This document shows positions 35,633 through 44,417 of a stretch of 64,000 nucleotides of DNA, piece by piece. Positions within the stretch are counted from its first letter, which is position 1. Each line of letters begins with the position of its first letter. A model generated the notes under the pieces. That model did no database searches and had not been told where the DNA came from. It saw nothing but the letters and a program-made list of their open reading frames with translations. Source of the DNA: Rhodospirillales bacterium (GTDB lineage Bacteria > Pseudomonadota > Alphaproteobacteria > Rhodospirillales > Casp-alpha2). The translations under genes were made by a program, and so were the position numbers. The DNA lies in the NCBI GenBank assembly GCA_023145215.1, contig JAGLED010000004.1:37675-101674 (forward strand), given 5' to 3'.

Positions 35633-36229
35633 GGGAATGAAGCGCCACCGGCGCCACGATGCCTGTCCCCAATTCCGGATTTCGTCGCCAGCCTGTGAAG
35701 GCCGGGTGCCCGCGGGCACGGATTTTCACCGCGCCGATAATTCAATTAAAAGTCGAATATAATAGGAAAATCCAAGTTGAATAGTTTTGCGGTTTCGCGC
35801 GCCGGCACAACCGTTGAACCCGAAACACGGGGTGGGGAATAAGGTGTTGCGCCCCCTGGATAGGGAAATTTATCAAATAACATCAATGAATTACGCGTGT
35901 ATCGATCCGATTGATAGGTAAATACGTACTAAAAATAGGAGCAACGCTCGACTTAAAACTTACTTGATCGCGTGCAACATGCGCCCAAAGTATATCATTA
36001 GGTTATATCGGCATGTTTTTCACGTTTTAAGGGTGGTTATCTCTGGTGGTGAGGTGCAGGACCTAAATCCTGCAGAAAAATCAGGAAACGTCACCATGCA
36101 CCGCCTACGGAACGTCATCTAACCGGGCAACACGCAAAATGCCTGTAATGACACGCAGCATGCCGGTAACGAGTGTCGGCGTTGGGGTCTGCCGACTGGA
36201 ATGGGAACATTACCGGAGGAGACTGAGAA
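35633..36229. other. Long AT-richer intergenic region upstream of kaiB
   Basis: About 600 bases with no credible gene. The middle (35750-36040) is clearly richer in A and T than its surroundings. It contains a perfect dyad at 36055-36074 and the kaiB ribosome-binding site (GGAGGAG, 36214-36222). The promoter of the kaiB-kaiC-cyclase unit must lie here. Confidence 0.6.
36055..36074. promoter_or_regulatory. Perfect dyad upstream of kaiB, possible operator
   Basis: TGCAGGA-N6-TCCTGCA is a perfect 7-6-7 inverted repeat located 156 bases before the kaiB start. Its size and symmetry fit a dimeric regulator site. It is not followed by a T run on the plus strand, so a terminator role is less likely. 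Confidence 0.4.
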
Positions 36230-36538
36230 ATGCCTGATAGCGGAAGGCCTCACGGCGAACCTTTTTATTTTCGATTATACGTCAACGGCATGAACGGGAA
36301 TTCAAGCCAGGCCGTTGCCAATCTGCAATCGCTGCTCGAGACGCAACTTCCCGAGCAGTTCGATCTTGAAGTTCTCAATATCGTCGAAAATCCCGAAGCG
36401 CTGGACGAAGACGACGTTCTCGCCACGCCAACCCTGATCAAAAAACTTCCCGAACCCGTTTCCCGCCTCTTGGGCGATTTTTCCAACCAAGACGCCGTCC
36501 TCGCCGGCATGGGCCTGCAACCGAAAGCGCAAACCTGA
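36230..36538 (+). CDS. kaiB: KaiB circadian/timing protein homolog
   Basis: 102 residues from ATG 36230, 9 nt after GGAGGAG. FYFRLYVNGMNGNSSQAVANLQSLL is the KaiB opening strand-helix, and DLEVLNIVENPEALDEDDVLATPTLIKKLPEPVSRLLGDF includes the KaiB signature, with the conserved cis-Pro region (ATPTLIK). Length equals that of canonical KaiB. KaiB switches fold and binds the KaiC CI ring in the post-phosphorylated state. It is followed 50 bases later by kaiC. No kaiA is present, as usual outside cyanobacteria. Confidence 0.95.
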   Translation: MPDSGRPHGEPFYFRLYVNGMNGNSSQAVANLQSLLETQLPEQFDLEVLNIVENPEALDEDDVLATPTLIKKLPEPVSRLLGDFSNQDAVLAGMGLQPKAQT

Positions 36539-36588
36539 TTTCCGTCGACGGATATTTTGGTGAACCAGAAGGATGAAGGAGTGGAGAC

Positions 36589-38343
36589 ATGGACGAGTCC
36601 GCTCACGGACAGGCGCAGACCAAGACATCAACCAGCGGTGATGGTGCGTCCGGCGGCGCAGCTGTAGATAAGGTGCCGACAGGGATACTCGGACTGGATC
36701 AGATCCTGGGTGGGGGGCTCCCCAAGGGACGCGCCATTCTGGTCGTCGGCAGCGCGGGTAGCGGTAAGACGATCCTGGCGACCGAATTTCTCGCGCGCGG
36801 TGCGCTCGCGCATGACGAGCCCGGGGTGCTCGTGACCTTCGAAGAGTCCATTAACGAACTCAGCGCGAACGCGGCAGGTTTCGGCTGGGACTTCAAGCGC
36901 CTGCAGGAGGAGAAACGCCTGCAGCCGCTGGTGGTCGACCTCTCGGCAGCGGGCGGTATGCAAACCGGCAGTTTTGATCTCGAAGCCCTGTTCGTACGGA
37001 TTGGCAACGCGATAAAGAAGGTTGGCGCTCGGCGTCTGGTGTTGGATGGAATCAACAATCTTCTCGCCAGTTTCAACAACGAGCCGGTCGTCCGTTCGGA
37101 ATTGCTTCGACTGCTGCGCTGGCTCAAGGATCAGGACCTGACCGTGGTCGTGACGGGCGAAGCCGGTGAAGACGGTTGGACGCGGCTCGGCTTCGAAGAA
37201 TACCTGGCCGACGGTCTGATCGCGCTCGATCACCGGGTCGAGGGCAAGGTGGCGAAACGGCTGCTCCGGGTGGTCAAGTGCCGTGGCATTTCTCATTCCA
37301 CGGACGAGTTTCCGTTCCTGATCGCCAAGGACGGCATTTCGCTGTTTCCGGTCAACGCCGCAGACCTCGACTACGACATTTCGGCAGGTGTGGTTGAAAG
37401 CGGGGTTGCCGGTCTGGACGAGATGCTCGGGCACGGCGGGTTCTACAAAGGCAGTGCGATTCTCGTCAGCGGCTCGGCCGGTACCGGGAAGTCGACGCTC
37501 GGCGCGAGTTTCGTGGACGCGGCGTGCCGCCGCGGCGAACGGGCGATCTACTTCACGTTCGAGGAGTCCCCGTCGCAGGTCGTGCGCAATATGAAATCCG
37601 TCGGCATCGACCTCGCGCAATGGCAGGACAAGGGACTGCTCGCCATCCGGGCGACGCGCGCCATGCAGCAGGGGATCGAGAGCCACCTGACCGAGATGCA
37701 GGAAGCGGTCAGGGCGGCGAAACCCAGCGTTGCCTTCGTCGATCCGATTTCCGCGCTTTTACCTGTCGGGACCGAGAACGAGGTGAAGTCGATGATGACG
37801 CGGATGATCGACTATTTCCGTTCCGAGGGCATCACCACGATGATGAGCAACCTTGCGAAAGGTGGCGTATCCGGTGAGGCCGCCGATTTCCACGTCTCGT
37901 CGATGGCGGATACCTGGCTGCTCGTGCGTGTGATCGAGGAAAATGCCGAACGAAACAACATCATTCAGGTGCTGAAATCGCGGGGCATGGATCATTCGCG
38001 TCTGGTGCGCGAGTTCAATTTTACCGACAGCGGCATAGAGATCGTCGATGCTTATATCGGCCTCGACGGGATCGTGATCGGCAGTGCGCGGCACACGGCG
38101 GAGGCGAAAGACAAGCTTCATCGCGAGCGGCGCCGGTCCGACCTGATCAAGAAAAAAGAGGAACTTGCCGAAAAACGCCGCGCCATGGAAGCGCAAGTCG
38201 CCAGGCTTGAAGCGGAACACAAGGCGGAAGAGGAAGCTCTGGCCGTCGAGGCCGAAGCCAACGATCGCCAGGAAGCAATCGAGAATCTGGCCGTCAATGC
38301 CGTCGTTAGCGAGAGAAGCAAATCGACCGGTGACGCGGCGTGA
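36589..38343 (+). CDS. kaiC: KaiC family ATPase/autokinase with extended C-terminal coiled coil
   Basis: 584 residues with two RecA-like domains. CI: Walker A GSAGSGKT (54-61) and catalytic Glu pair in FEES (84-87). CII: Walker A GSAGTGKS (295-302), FEES (324-327), and the phosphorylation-site region FHVSSMADTW, where S437 and S438 align with cyanobacterial S431/T432. After residue ~500 comes a Lys/Glu-rich heptad region (HRERRRSDLIKKKEELAEKRRAMEAQ...) of about 65 residues, predicted coiled coil. A similar extension is known for the Rhodobacter KaiC (KaiC2-like) group. The stop overlaps the start of the cyclase gene by 4 bases, so the two are translationally coupled. Confidence 0.95.
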   Translation: MDESAHGQAQTKTSTSGDGASGGAAVDKVPTGILGLDQILGGGLPKGRAILVVGSAGSGKTILATEFLARGALAHDEPGVLVTFEESINELSANAAGFGWDFKRLQEEKRLQPLVVDLSAAGGMQTGSFDLEALFVRIGNAIKKVGARRLVLDGINNLLASFNNEPVVRSELLRLLRWLKDQDLTVVVTGEAGEDGWTRLGFEEYLADGLIALDHRVEGKVAKRLLRVVKCRGISHSTDEFPFLIAKDGISLFPVNAADLDYDISAGVVESGVAGLDEMLGHGGFYKGSAILVSGSAGTGKSTLGASFVDAACRRGERAIYFTFEESPSQVVRNMKSVGIDLAQWQDKGLLAIRATRAMQQGIESHLTEMQEAVRAAKPSVAFVDPISALLPVGTENEVKSMMTRMIDYFRSEGITTMMSNLAKGGVSGEAADFHVSSMADTWLLVRVIEENAERNNIIQVLKSRGMDHSRLVREFNFTDSGIEIVDAYIGLDGIVIGSARHTAEAKDKLHRERRRSDLIKKKEELAEKRRAMEAQVARLEAEHKAEEEALAVEAEANDRQEAIENLAVNAVVSERSKSTGDAA

Positions 38344-39941
38344 ACGATACGAGTTGGTCCGGCAGTAACGTCGACGAACGGGCGGCTGCTTCGCGTGCAC
38401 CGGCACCCGGCCGTCGGCAGAAAAAACCGCCGTCGCCCCGCCGGATAAAACGGCGTAGCGTGCGGCCGCGGATCGTCCATGTGATCACCGCGAGCATTTC
38501 GGCCCTGGTGATCTCGACCTCCGCGGTCATGTTCTGGACCCAGTGGACGATCTCTCAAGATGTTGCCCACCGCCTGATCGACCGCAACACATCGCTGCTT
38601 CTCGACGATCTGGAGAACTGGGTCGAGTTCGTCGTCGATGCGCGCAGGCCGGTTGCGGTCGGCGACGATTGGTCATCGATCCCCACATACGGTGACAAGA
38701 CACGGCCACGGAGCCTGGTCGAGGCCATTTCAAGAAAAAGTAACGACATCGGCGGCACGGCGTTCGTCATACGGCCTTCAGGCGATCTGATCGCCCACCC
38801 CAACATAACGACCTCCAGCGCCCGTAGAGGAGGTGAGGATTATCCCACGGTGCCGGTGAACCATGTCGGCGATCTTGTGCTGGAGGGGCTCTGGAATTCC
38901 GCAATCCACGATCCGGATTTTCGCACCACTGCCGCCGGCGCGGTTTATCGGCTCGACCGATATGTCTACGGCCAGGAATATCTTGGCTTCTTCGAGCGGA
39001 TCAATGCTGCCGGCGAGGATTGGATTATCGGCATGTGGCTGTTGGCCGAAGATGTTCATAGCCTGTCAAAACAGTTGAAGTTGGGGATTATCGTGGCCGC
39101 TGCGGGGTTGGTGCTTTCGGTACTGATGGCGTGGTATCTGGCAAGGCGCATGGCGGCCCCGGTCGAGCAACTCGTCGTGAATTCCCGCCGTCTGTCGAAC
39201 CTTGAACTGGAAGATGTCAGCGAATTGAGCGCGAGCCGGGTCAAGGAACTCGGCGATCTATCCGGATCGTTTTCACGTATGGTCGGGAGCTTGCGGTCGT
39301 TCGGGACATACGTGCCGTGGCAACTTGTCAGGCATCTCGCGGCGAACGGCGGCCAGCAACTGGACTCGCGCGAGTGCGATGTCGCCGTCCTTTTCACCGA
39401 TGTGGTCGGGTTCACCGCGCTGAGCGACGGCATGGCGCCGATCGAAGTTGCGGCGTTCCTGAACGAACACCTCTCCATCCTGGGGGGCATCGTCGAGGAA
39501 CATGACGGTACGATCGATAAGTACATCGGCGATTCCCTGATGGCGTTCTGGGGCGCGCCGGACGAGATCGACAATCCGGCTGAGAAGGCGTGCCAGGCGG
39601 CGCTTGGCATCGCGGCTGCGCTGGAGCGCTACAACGCCGGCCGCCGAGAAGAAGGAAAGCCGCCGGTGCGCATTCGTATCGGTATTCATTGCGGACGGGC
39701 GCTGGTCGGCAACATCGGCGCGCCGGGGCGCGTCGATTACACGGTGGTCGGCGATACGGTCAACGCCGCGCAACGGATCGAAGCGCTTGCCGCCGATATC
39801 ATCAGCAAGGCCGACGCGACGATCCTGATCGGCGAGTCCGTCGCCAAAGAATTGCCCGCCTATATCGATCTGCTCGAGGTCGGGACCGCCGCGCTCAAGG
39901 GACGAAAGGAAACGCTCGTCGTTTACAGGCTGATGACATGA
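38340..39941 (+). CDS. Membrane class III adenylate/guanylate cyclase with Cache-like sensor and HAMP
   Basis: 533 residues from GTG 38340. A basic N-terminus precedes TM1 (~47-68). An extracytoplasmic domain (~69-245) shows a Cache-like AFVIRPSGDLIAHPN motif. TM2 (~247-267) leads into HAMP (APVEQLVVNSRRLSNLELEDVSEL), and a class III catalytic domain follows (~345-530). Metal Asp residues are D354 (LFTDVVGFT) and D398 (KYIGDSLMAFWG). K394 and D466 (RVDYTVVGDTVNAAQRIE) are the purine-specifying pair of adenylyl cyclases, with N475 and R479 for the transition state. All key residues look intact, so cAMP synthesis is likely. The gene overlaps kaiC by 4 bases. Confidence 0.93.
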   Translation: MNDTSWSGSNVDERAAASRAPAPGRRQKKPPSPRRIKRRSVRPRIVHVITASISALVISTSAVMFWTQWTISQDVAHRLIDRNTSLLLDDLENWVEFVVDARRPVAVGDDWSSIPTYGDKTRPRSLVEAISRKSNDIGGTAFVIRPSGDLIAHPNITTSSARRGGEDYPTVPVNHVGDLVLEGLWNSAIHDPDFRTTAAGAVYRLDRYVYGQEYLGFFERINAAGEDWIIGMWLLAEDVHSLSKQLKLGIIVAAAGLVLSVLMAWYLARRMAAPVEQLVVNSRRLSNLELEDVSELSASRVKELGDLSGSFSRMVGSLRSFGTYVPWQLVRHLAANGGQQLDSRECDVAVLFTDVVGFTALSDGMAPIEVAAFLNEHLSILGGIVEEHDGTIDKYIGDSLMAFWGAPDEIDNPAEKACQAALGIAAALERYNAGRREEGKPPVRIRIGIHCGRALVGNIGAPGRVDYTVVGDTVNAAQRIEALAADIISKADATILIGESVAKELPAYIDLLEVGTAALKGRKETLVVYRLMT

Positions 39942-40035
39942 CAGATACCGGGCCGGCGAACCGCGGGAGCCGCTTGCGTGTCCGATGAAATCCCGCGTAG
40001 CATTGTCGGGATACCGATATATGGAGGATCAAGCC

Positions 40036-40215
40036 GTGAAACGTCTTTGTCTTGCCGTTGCCGTTTTCTCTCTGATCGGGCTGTCGTCTCCCGGCCACGT
40101 CATGGCCGCCGGGACCGATCAGTCGCAAAGCCCGTCGAGTTCATCCTATGAGCCGCAGGACTACAGCTCGCCCTTCGGCGACGGATCTTGCTCGAAACCG
40201 GCGCCGACGTCGTAA
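40036..40215 (+). CDS. Small secreted protein, unknown
   Basis: GTG 40036 (VKRLCLAVAVFSLIGLSSPGHVMA) is preferred because GGAGG sits 9 nt upstream; the track start at 39985 lacks one. It gives 59 residues: a signal peptide ending near VMAAG and a mature Ser-rich peptide of ~35 residues (SQSPSSSSYEPQDYSSPFGDGSCSKP) with one Cys. Family not recognised. It follows the cyclase gene by about 95 bases and might be cotranscribed. Confidence 0.55.
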   Translation: MKRLCLAVAVFSLIGLSSPGHVMAAGTDQSQSPSSSSYEPQDYSSPFGDGSCSKPAPTS

Positions 40216-40239
40216 CGTTTACTGCCTAAAATGCCGCCG

Positions 40240-40263
40240 TCGCCCTGAACTTGATTCAGGGGC
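40240..40263. repeat. Short palindromic repeat (CCTGAA-TTCAGG type)
   Basis: GCCCTGAACTTGATTCAGGGGC forms a CCTGAA / TTCAGG hairpin between the small secreted protein gene and the rhodanese gene. It resembles the hairpin that opens REP copy A1 (TGCTGAACTTGATTCAGCA). It may end transcription from either side. Confidence 0.5.
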
Positions 40264-40323
40264 GGTGAGAGCGTGTCTCCGGGGCGAGTCGCACTTGCGC
40301 CGACCGGGATAGGCGATTTTATC

Positions 40324-41886
40324 TCATTGCCCGTCGTGGATCGGGAACAGTTTGAGTTCCCAGTCCTTCAACTGACCGATCAGCCCCAACTCCCAATTCA
40401 GATAGGCGCGCGACGCGTCTGCGTTGCCGGCATGCCGGTCGTGGACGAAGAACAGAAAATCGATCCGGTCTTCGTCTTTCGGGGTGTCGGGTGTCGAGAC
40501 GACGTTCACGCCCGCGCCGCGCCAGTCGTCCGGGGATCCGGTGAGGTAGCGGACGCGTCCTGCGCCCATGTCTTTCAGATCCATCGCTGCCAGTTCGGCA
40601 AGCCGTTTGTCCTCGGCGGCGAGAACGACCTCGCCCGTCAAATCAAGCGATGCGAGCACCGGGCGGATCGACCACACCGCATTCTCGACATGCGCGTCCC
40701 GGTAGGCGGCGCTCGGGCGCAGGTCGACGACCGCCGCAGCGCCGATGTCAGAGGCGGCGATTTCATCAAGCGTGTCGGGGACGGGTTTCGCAGCGGACGC
40801 GGGCGCCGCCAGATCGACCGATGCATCGGAAACGTCGCCCGACAACACGTACGCATCGTGGCCCATGGCGCGCAGCCAGTATGCGGTGTTGGCGGCACGC
40901 ACGCCGCTGTCGTCGCATAAGACGATGCGCGCACCCCTGACCGCGATCCATTTATCCGTGGCCTGCGCGAGTTGCCCGCCCGGCGCATGAACCGCGCCCG
41001 TCAGGTGATGTTTCTCGAATTCCTCGCGGCTGCGAACATCCAGAAGATAGAACGTGCGCGTGGCGTCGTCGGCCCAGGTCTGCGCCGTCGCCGCATCCAC
41101 ATCGGGGATGGCGTTATCCTTCATGAAGCGCCGGGCACGCGCCTTGGCGTCCTCGAACGCTTTGCCCGTGACGGCGGGCAGCGGAAGCGCCGGTTTTCCG
41201 TGATCCAGGTCGAAGCCCGCCAGCCGCCAGCCCTGAGTGCCGTTCTTCAGCGCGAAGATCGGGTTCTCGAAGCCCATGTTGCGGAGCCCTTGCGCCCCGA
41301 CCAGGCTGCGTGTGCGTCCGGCGCAGTTGACGATGACTTTCGTCGTCGGATTGTCGACCAGTTGCGGCAGGCGGTACGGCAGTTCGGCGTTTGGGCAGGA
41401 CCGTCCGCCCGGGATGCTCATCGCTTCGAACTCGTTCGGCGTGCGGCCGTCCAGCAGAATGAAATCGTCGCCCGCATCGAGCATTCGTTTCATGTCTTCC
41501 GCATCGATGGACGGTGTGTGGCCGATCTCTTCGGCCAGTTCGCCCAGTGTTTTGGAGGGCACGTTGACGCCCTTGAAGATCGTGAAGCCGGCGTCTTCGG
41601 CTGCCGCCAGGCCGCCCGCGAGCACGCGGACGTCTGTATAGCCCAATGCTTCGAGCCGCCCTGCCGCTTTTTCCGCCACGCCTTTGCCGTCATCGACGAC
41701 AACGACCGGGACGGCCACGCACGGCATCAAGGCCGGGGCGTCGACTTCCAGCCGGCTGTAGGGAAGGGGGACGGTGTGCAGCAGATGCCCCTCCCCGAAC
41801 TGGCCGTCCTCGCGGACGTCGATGAAACCGAACTCGGCGCCGTTACCGAGCCAGGATTTGATCATGTCGGCGGCGATCGATTGCAT
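40324..41886 (-). CDS. Multidomain rhodanese (four rhodanese-like domains)
   Basis: 520 residues, cytoplasmic. Four rhodanese folds can be traced by their FIDVRE/LDGRT/LLDVRS/VVDLRP strands (near 22, 145, 280 and 380). The second has a candidate active-site loop (VIVNCAGRTRS), the third has a Cys in an altered loop (VLCDDSGVRAA), and domains one and four lack a Cys there. It therefore probably has one sulfurtransferase site and several binding or structural modules. The C-terminus (LNWELGLIGQLKDWELKLFP) is a conserved extension in such proteins. Substrate and partner unknown. Confidence 0.88.
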   Translation of the reverse strand: MQSIAADMIKSWLGNGAEFGFIDVREDGQFGEGHLLHTVPLPYSRLEVDAPALMPCVAVPVVVVDDGKGVAEKAAGRLEALGYTDVRVLAGGLAAAEDAGFTIFKGVNVPSKTLGELAEEIGHTPSIDAEDMKRMLDAGDDFILLDGRTPNEFEAMSIPGGRSCPNAELPYRLPQLVDNPTTKVIVNCAGRTRSLVGAQGLRNMGFENPIFALKNGTQGWRLAGFDLDHGKPALPLPAVTGKAFEDAKARARRFMKDNAIPDVDAATAQTWADDATRTFYLLDVRSREEFEKHHLTGAVHAPGGQLAQATDKWIAVRGARIVLCDDSGVRAANTAYWLRAMGHDAYVLSGDVSDASVDLAAPASAAKPVPDTLDEIAASDIGAAAVVDLRPSAAYRDAHVENAVWSIRPVLASLDLTGEVVLAAEDKRLAELAAMDLKDMGAGRVRYLTGSPDDWRGAGVNVVSTPDTPKDEDRIDFLFFVHDRHAGNADASRAYLNWELGLIGQLKDWELKLFPIHDGQ

Positions 41887-41980
41887 GGTGCTTCCCCAAT
41901 GATTTCCGGTTGGCCGTCTTGATGCGGCGATGGATTTTCATCGCACCTGATCAGCGCGTTGTCCAAGGTTTATCGCGGAG

Positions 41981-43324
41981 TCAGTTGCGGCGGGCAATTG
42001 ACGGTAAGCCGATGATCGATTCGAAACCGTCGGCCCGGCCGGTTGCCGGAGATTTGAAGTCGAGGCCGATGTTGCCGTTTTCGGCGATTGCGGCGGCGAT
42101 CGCGAGTCCAAGTCCGCTACCTTCGGCCTGCGTCGGCCCGCGCGAGAAACGCTCGGTAATGCCGGTGAGGCTCTCGCTCGGGAGCGCGGCGCCCCCGTTG
42201 ACGATGCGCACCTCCCGCTCGCGGGCAACGATCTCGACCGTAGAGCCCGGCGGGCTATGCTTGAGGGCATTTTCGATCAGGTTGCGCACCAGGATGGCGA
42301 AGGCGTCGGCATCGACCGGGGCCGATAGCGCGCCGGCGTCGGCGGCGGTGTACTTCAGCCGGGCAGCGCTTTCCGCGCTTCTCAGGAACTCGTCCACGGC
42401 AGCATCCAGCACCGCGCCCAGATCGACCGGCGCCGCGGTGACGATCCCGCCGCCTTCGGCGCGCGCGAGTTGCATCAGTTTTTCGGAGATCCGCGCGAGC
42501 CGCTGCAGCGAGGTTTCAATGGCCCGTGCGCGGTCCCGTAATGCTTCATCCTCGATTACGGAAATCAGCCGCTGCGTTTGCGCCAGCGCGCCGGCGATCG
42601 GGGTGCGTAGTTCATGGGCGCTGTTGGCTGTGAAACTGCGCTCCACCTCGAGGCTTCGCTGCAGGCGGGCCATCAGATCGTTGACCGCGTGGCGGATCGG
42701 CTCGATCTCGTCCGGCAACTGGGCAGTGTCGAGCGGTGAAAGGTCGCCGGCACTCCGGGCCCCGATCTGCCCGCCCAGCCCGACGACAGGGGCCATGCTG
42801 CGCCTGACCAGCCACCAGACGCCGACCATGCCCAACGGCAGGAACAGCGCCAGCGGAACGGCGAGGGCGATGGTCGACTCGATTGCGGCTTCGCGCCGGT
42901 GGCGGAGCGGCTCCGCGACCTCGATGAAGATGCTGTCGCTGACCGCGGCTTCGCCATAAATGCGGTGCGTCTCGGTGTCGCTGAATCCCGTCGCCGGCGT
43001 TTCCGGGAAGACACGGCGGTCGGCGTCGTGGGAGTGCAGCAGGATATTCCCGGCGGCGTCGCGTACCATATAGGTCAGGAATTCCTCGTGCGGTCTGAGC
43101 GGACCGACGCGGCGCTCCGAAAGTTTGTCTTCGTGATCGAGGATGTCGACCACGGCGAGAGATAGAAGCCGCTGCGCCATTTCCTGCAGTGCGCTGTCGT
43201 AGGCCTCATCCAGTTCGTGACGCACGACCAGCCCGCACACCGTGACGCCGGCCAGCCAGACCACCGTCACGCCGAGGGCGAGGGCAAAGCTCAGCCTGTT
43301 GCGCAGGCTGTACGTATTGCTCAT
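41981..43324 (-). CDS. Sensor histidine kinase (OmpR-partner type)
   Basis: 447 residues from ATG 43324; the track start is 65 codons too early. TM1 (LSFALALGVTVVWLAGVTVCG), a ~110-residue periplasmic domain and TM2 (TIALAVPLALFLPLGMVGVWWL) come first. HAMP follows, then HisKA with ANSAHELRTPIAGALAQTQRL, and HATPase with NLIENALKHSPPGS and GSGLGLAIAAAIA. It overlaps the response regulator stop by 4 bases. QseC/PmrB-like in layout. Divergent neighbours encode a PepSY protein and a cytochrome b561, so periplasmic or redox signals are plausible. Confidence 0.93.
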   Translation of the reverse strand: MSNTYSLRNRLSFALALGVTVVWLAGVTVCGLVVRHELDEAYDSALQEMAQRLLSLAVVDILDHEDKLSERRVGPLRPHEEFLTYMVRDAAGNILLHSHDADRRVFPETPATGFSDTETHRIYGEAAVSDSIFIEVAEPLRHRREAAIESTIALAVPLALFLPLGMVGVWWLVRRSMAPVVGLGGQIGARSAGDLSPLDTAQLPDEIEPIRHAVNDLMARLQRSLEVERSFTANSAHELRTPIAGALAQTQRLISVIEDEALRDRARAIETSLQRLARISEKLMQLARAEGGGIVTAAPVDLGAVLDAAVDEFLRSAESAARLKYTAADAGALSAPVDADAFAILVRNLIENALKHSPPGSTVEIVAREREVRIVNGGAALPSESLTGITERFSRGPTQAEGSGLGLAIAAAIAENGNIGLDFKSPATGRADGFESIIGLPSIARRN

Positions 43325-43980
43325 GACCGTCGCACCCGGTAGCCGATGCCGCGCACCGTCTCGATGATGTCGCGGCCGAGCTTCTTGCGAAGCCGGCTGA
43401 TGTGGACCTCGATGGTGTTGCTTTCGAACGATGCGTCGAAATCGTAGAGGTGCTCCTCCAGTTGCGCTTTCGACAGGATCGCGCCCGGATGCTGAAGCAG
43501 GGTCTCGAACAGCCGCCATTCGCGCGCCGTCAGATCGATCGCTTTGCCGCCCCGGCGGACCGTGCGGGCGGCCAGATCGATTTCCAGGTCGGCCAGTGTC
43601 ATCAGCGGGTTGGGATTACCGGTGTAGCGCCGCGCGACCGCGGCGATGCGTGCGCTCAGTTCACTGAGATCGAACGGCTTCACAAGGTAATCGTCGGCGC
43701 CGGCGTTGAGGCCTTCGATCCGTTCCGAGATCCGGTCCCTGGCGGTGAGGATGATGACCGACGTCACATCGCCTGCGGCGCGGCGTGTACGAAGGAAGTC
43801 GAGGCCGCGGCCATCCGGCAGCATCAGGTCGAGCAGAATCAGATCGTAGTTCACGGCCCGCGCCCCCGCGTCGGCGTCGGCCAGCGATGTCACCCAGTCG
43901 ATGGCGTGGCCGCTCGCCGTCACGTGATCGGTGATCGCGTGTCCGAGGGTAGCGTCGTCCTCGATCAACAGAATGCGCAT
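43321..43980 (-). CDS. OmpR/PhoB-family response regulator
   Basis: 219 residues from ATG 43980 (MRILLIEDDATLGHAI). The receiver has the acidic pair EDD, the phosphoacceptor Asp in YDLILLDLMLPDGRG and the Lys in DDYLVKPF. The C-terminal winged helix reads LTAREWRLFETLLQHPGAILSK...VEVHISRLRKKLG-like through RGIGYRVRR. First gene of the pair with the kinase; divergent from the PepSY and b561 genes, which it may regulate. Confidence 0.95.
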   Translation of the reverse strand: MRILLIEDDATLGHAITDHVTASGHAIDWVTSLADADAGARAVNYDLILLDLMLPDGRGLDFLRTRRAAGDVTSVIILTARDRISERIEGLNAGADDYLVKPFDLSELSARIAAVARRYTGNPNPLMTLADLEIDLAARTVRRGGKAIDLTAREWRLFETLLQHPGAILSKAQLEEHLYDFDASFESNTIEVHISRLRKKLGRDIIETVRGIGYRVRRS

Positions 43981-44126
43981 GTCGGGTCCATTTTTGGGGT
44001 TGGGCTGCCGTTTGATATGCACCTTACCTTACCGGAAGCTGAAGCAGAAAATGCCTCCGGTTCAGCCGCCGGCAAGGTTGTGCCGCAAAAGTCCCTGCAT
44101 CGTTTCAACGTAACAGGAGACTTCCC

Positions 44127-44417
44127 ATGAACCGATCCATCAAGAAACTCTGCCTCGCCACCGCCGCTGTCGCGGTCCTCGGACTCGGCGCATCGCCTGC
44201 TTCTGCCGATGATTACCGTTGCGACGCGCCGATGACGGAATGGCAGCCGCGCGAAAACCTGCAGAAAAAGCTCGAAGCCGAAGGTTGGCAAGTCAAGCGA
44301 ATCAAAACCGATGACGGTTGTTACGAGGTCTATGCTTTCGATAAAGACGGCAATCGGGTCGAGGCCTCTTTCGATCCGAAATCCCTCGAAATGCTCCGAA
44401 AGAAGAAAGATGACTGA
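44127..44417 (+). CDS. Small secreted PepSY-domain protein
   Basis: 96 residues with a signal peptide ending SPASADD. The mature part (MTEWQPRENLQKKLEAEGWQVKRIKTDDGCYEVYAFDKDGNRVEASFDPKSLEML) is a compact PepSY domain with two Cys that could form a disulfide. Overlaps the b561 gene by 8 bases. PepSY plus b561 next to an OmpR-type two-component system is a recurring arrangement in Proteobacteria. The molecular role is not established. Confidence 0.92.
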   Translation: MNRSIKKLCLATAAVAVLGLGASPASADDYRCDAPMTEWQPRENLQKKLEAEGWQVKRIKTDDGCYEVYAFDKDGNRVEASFDPKSLEMLRKKKDD

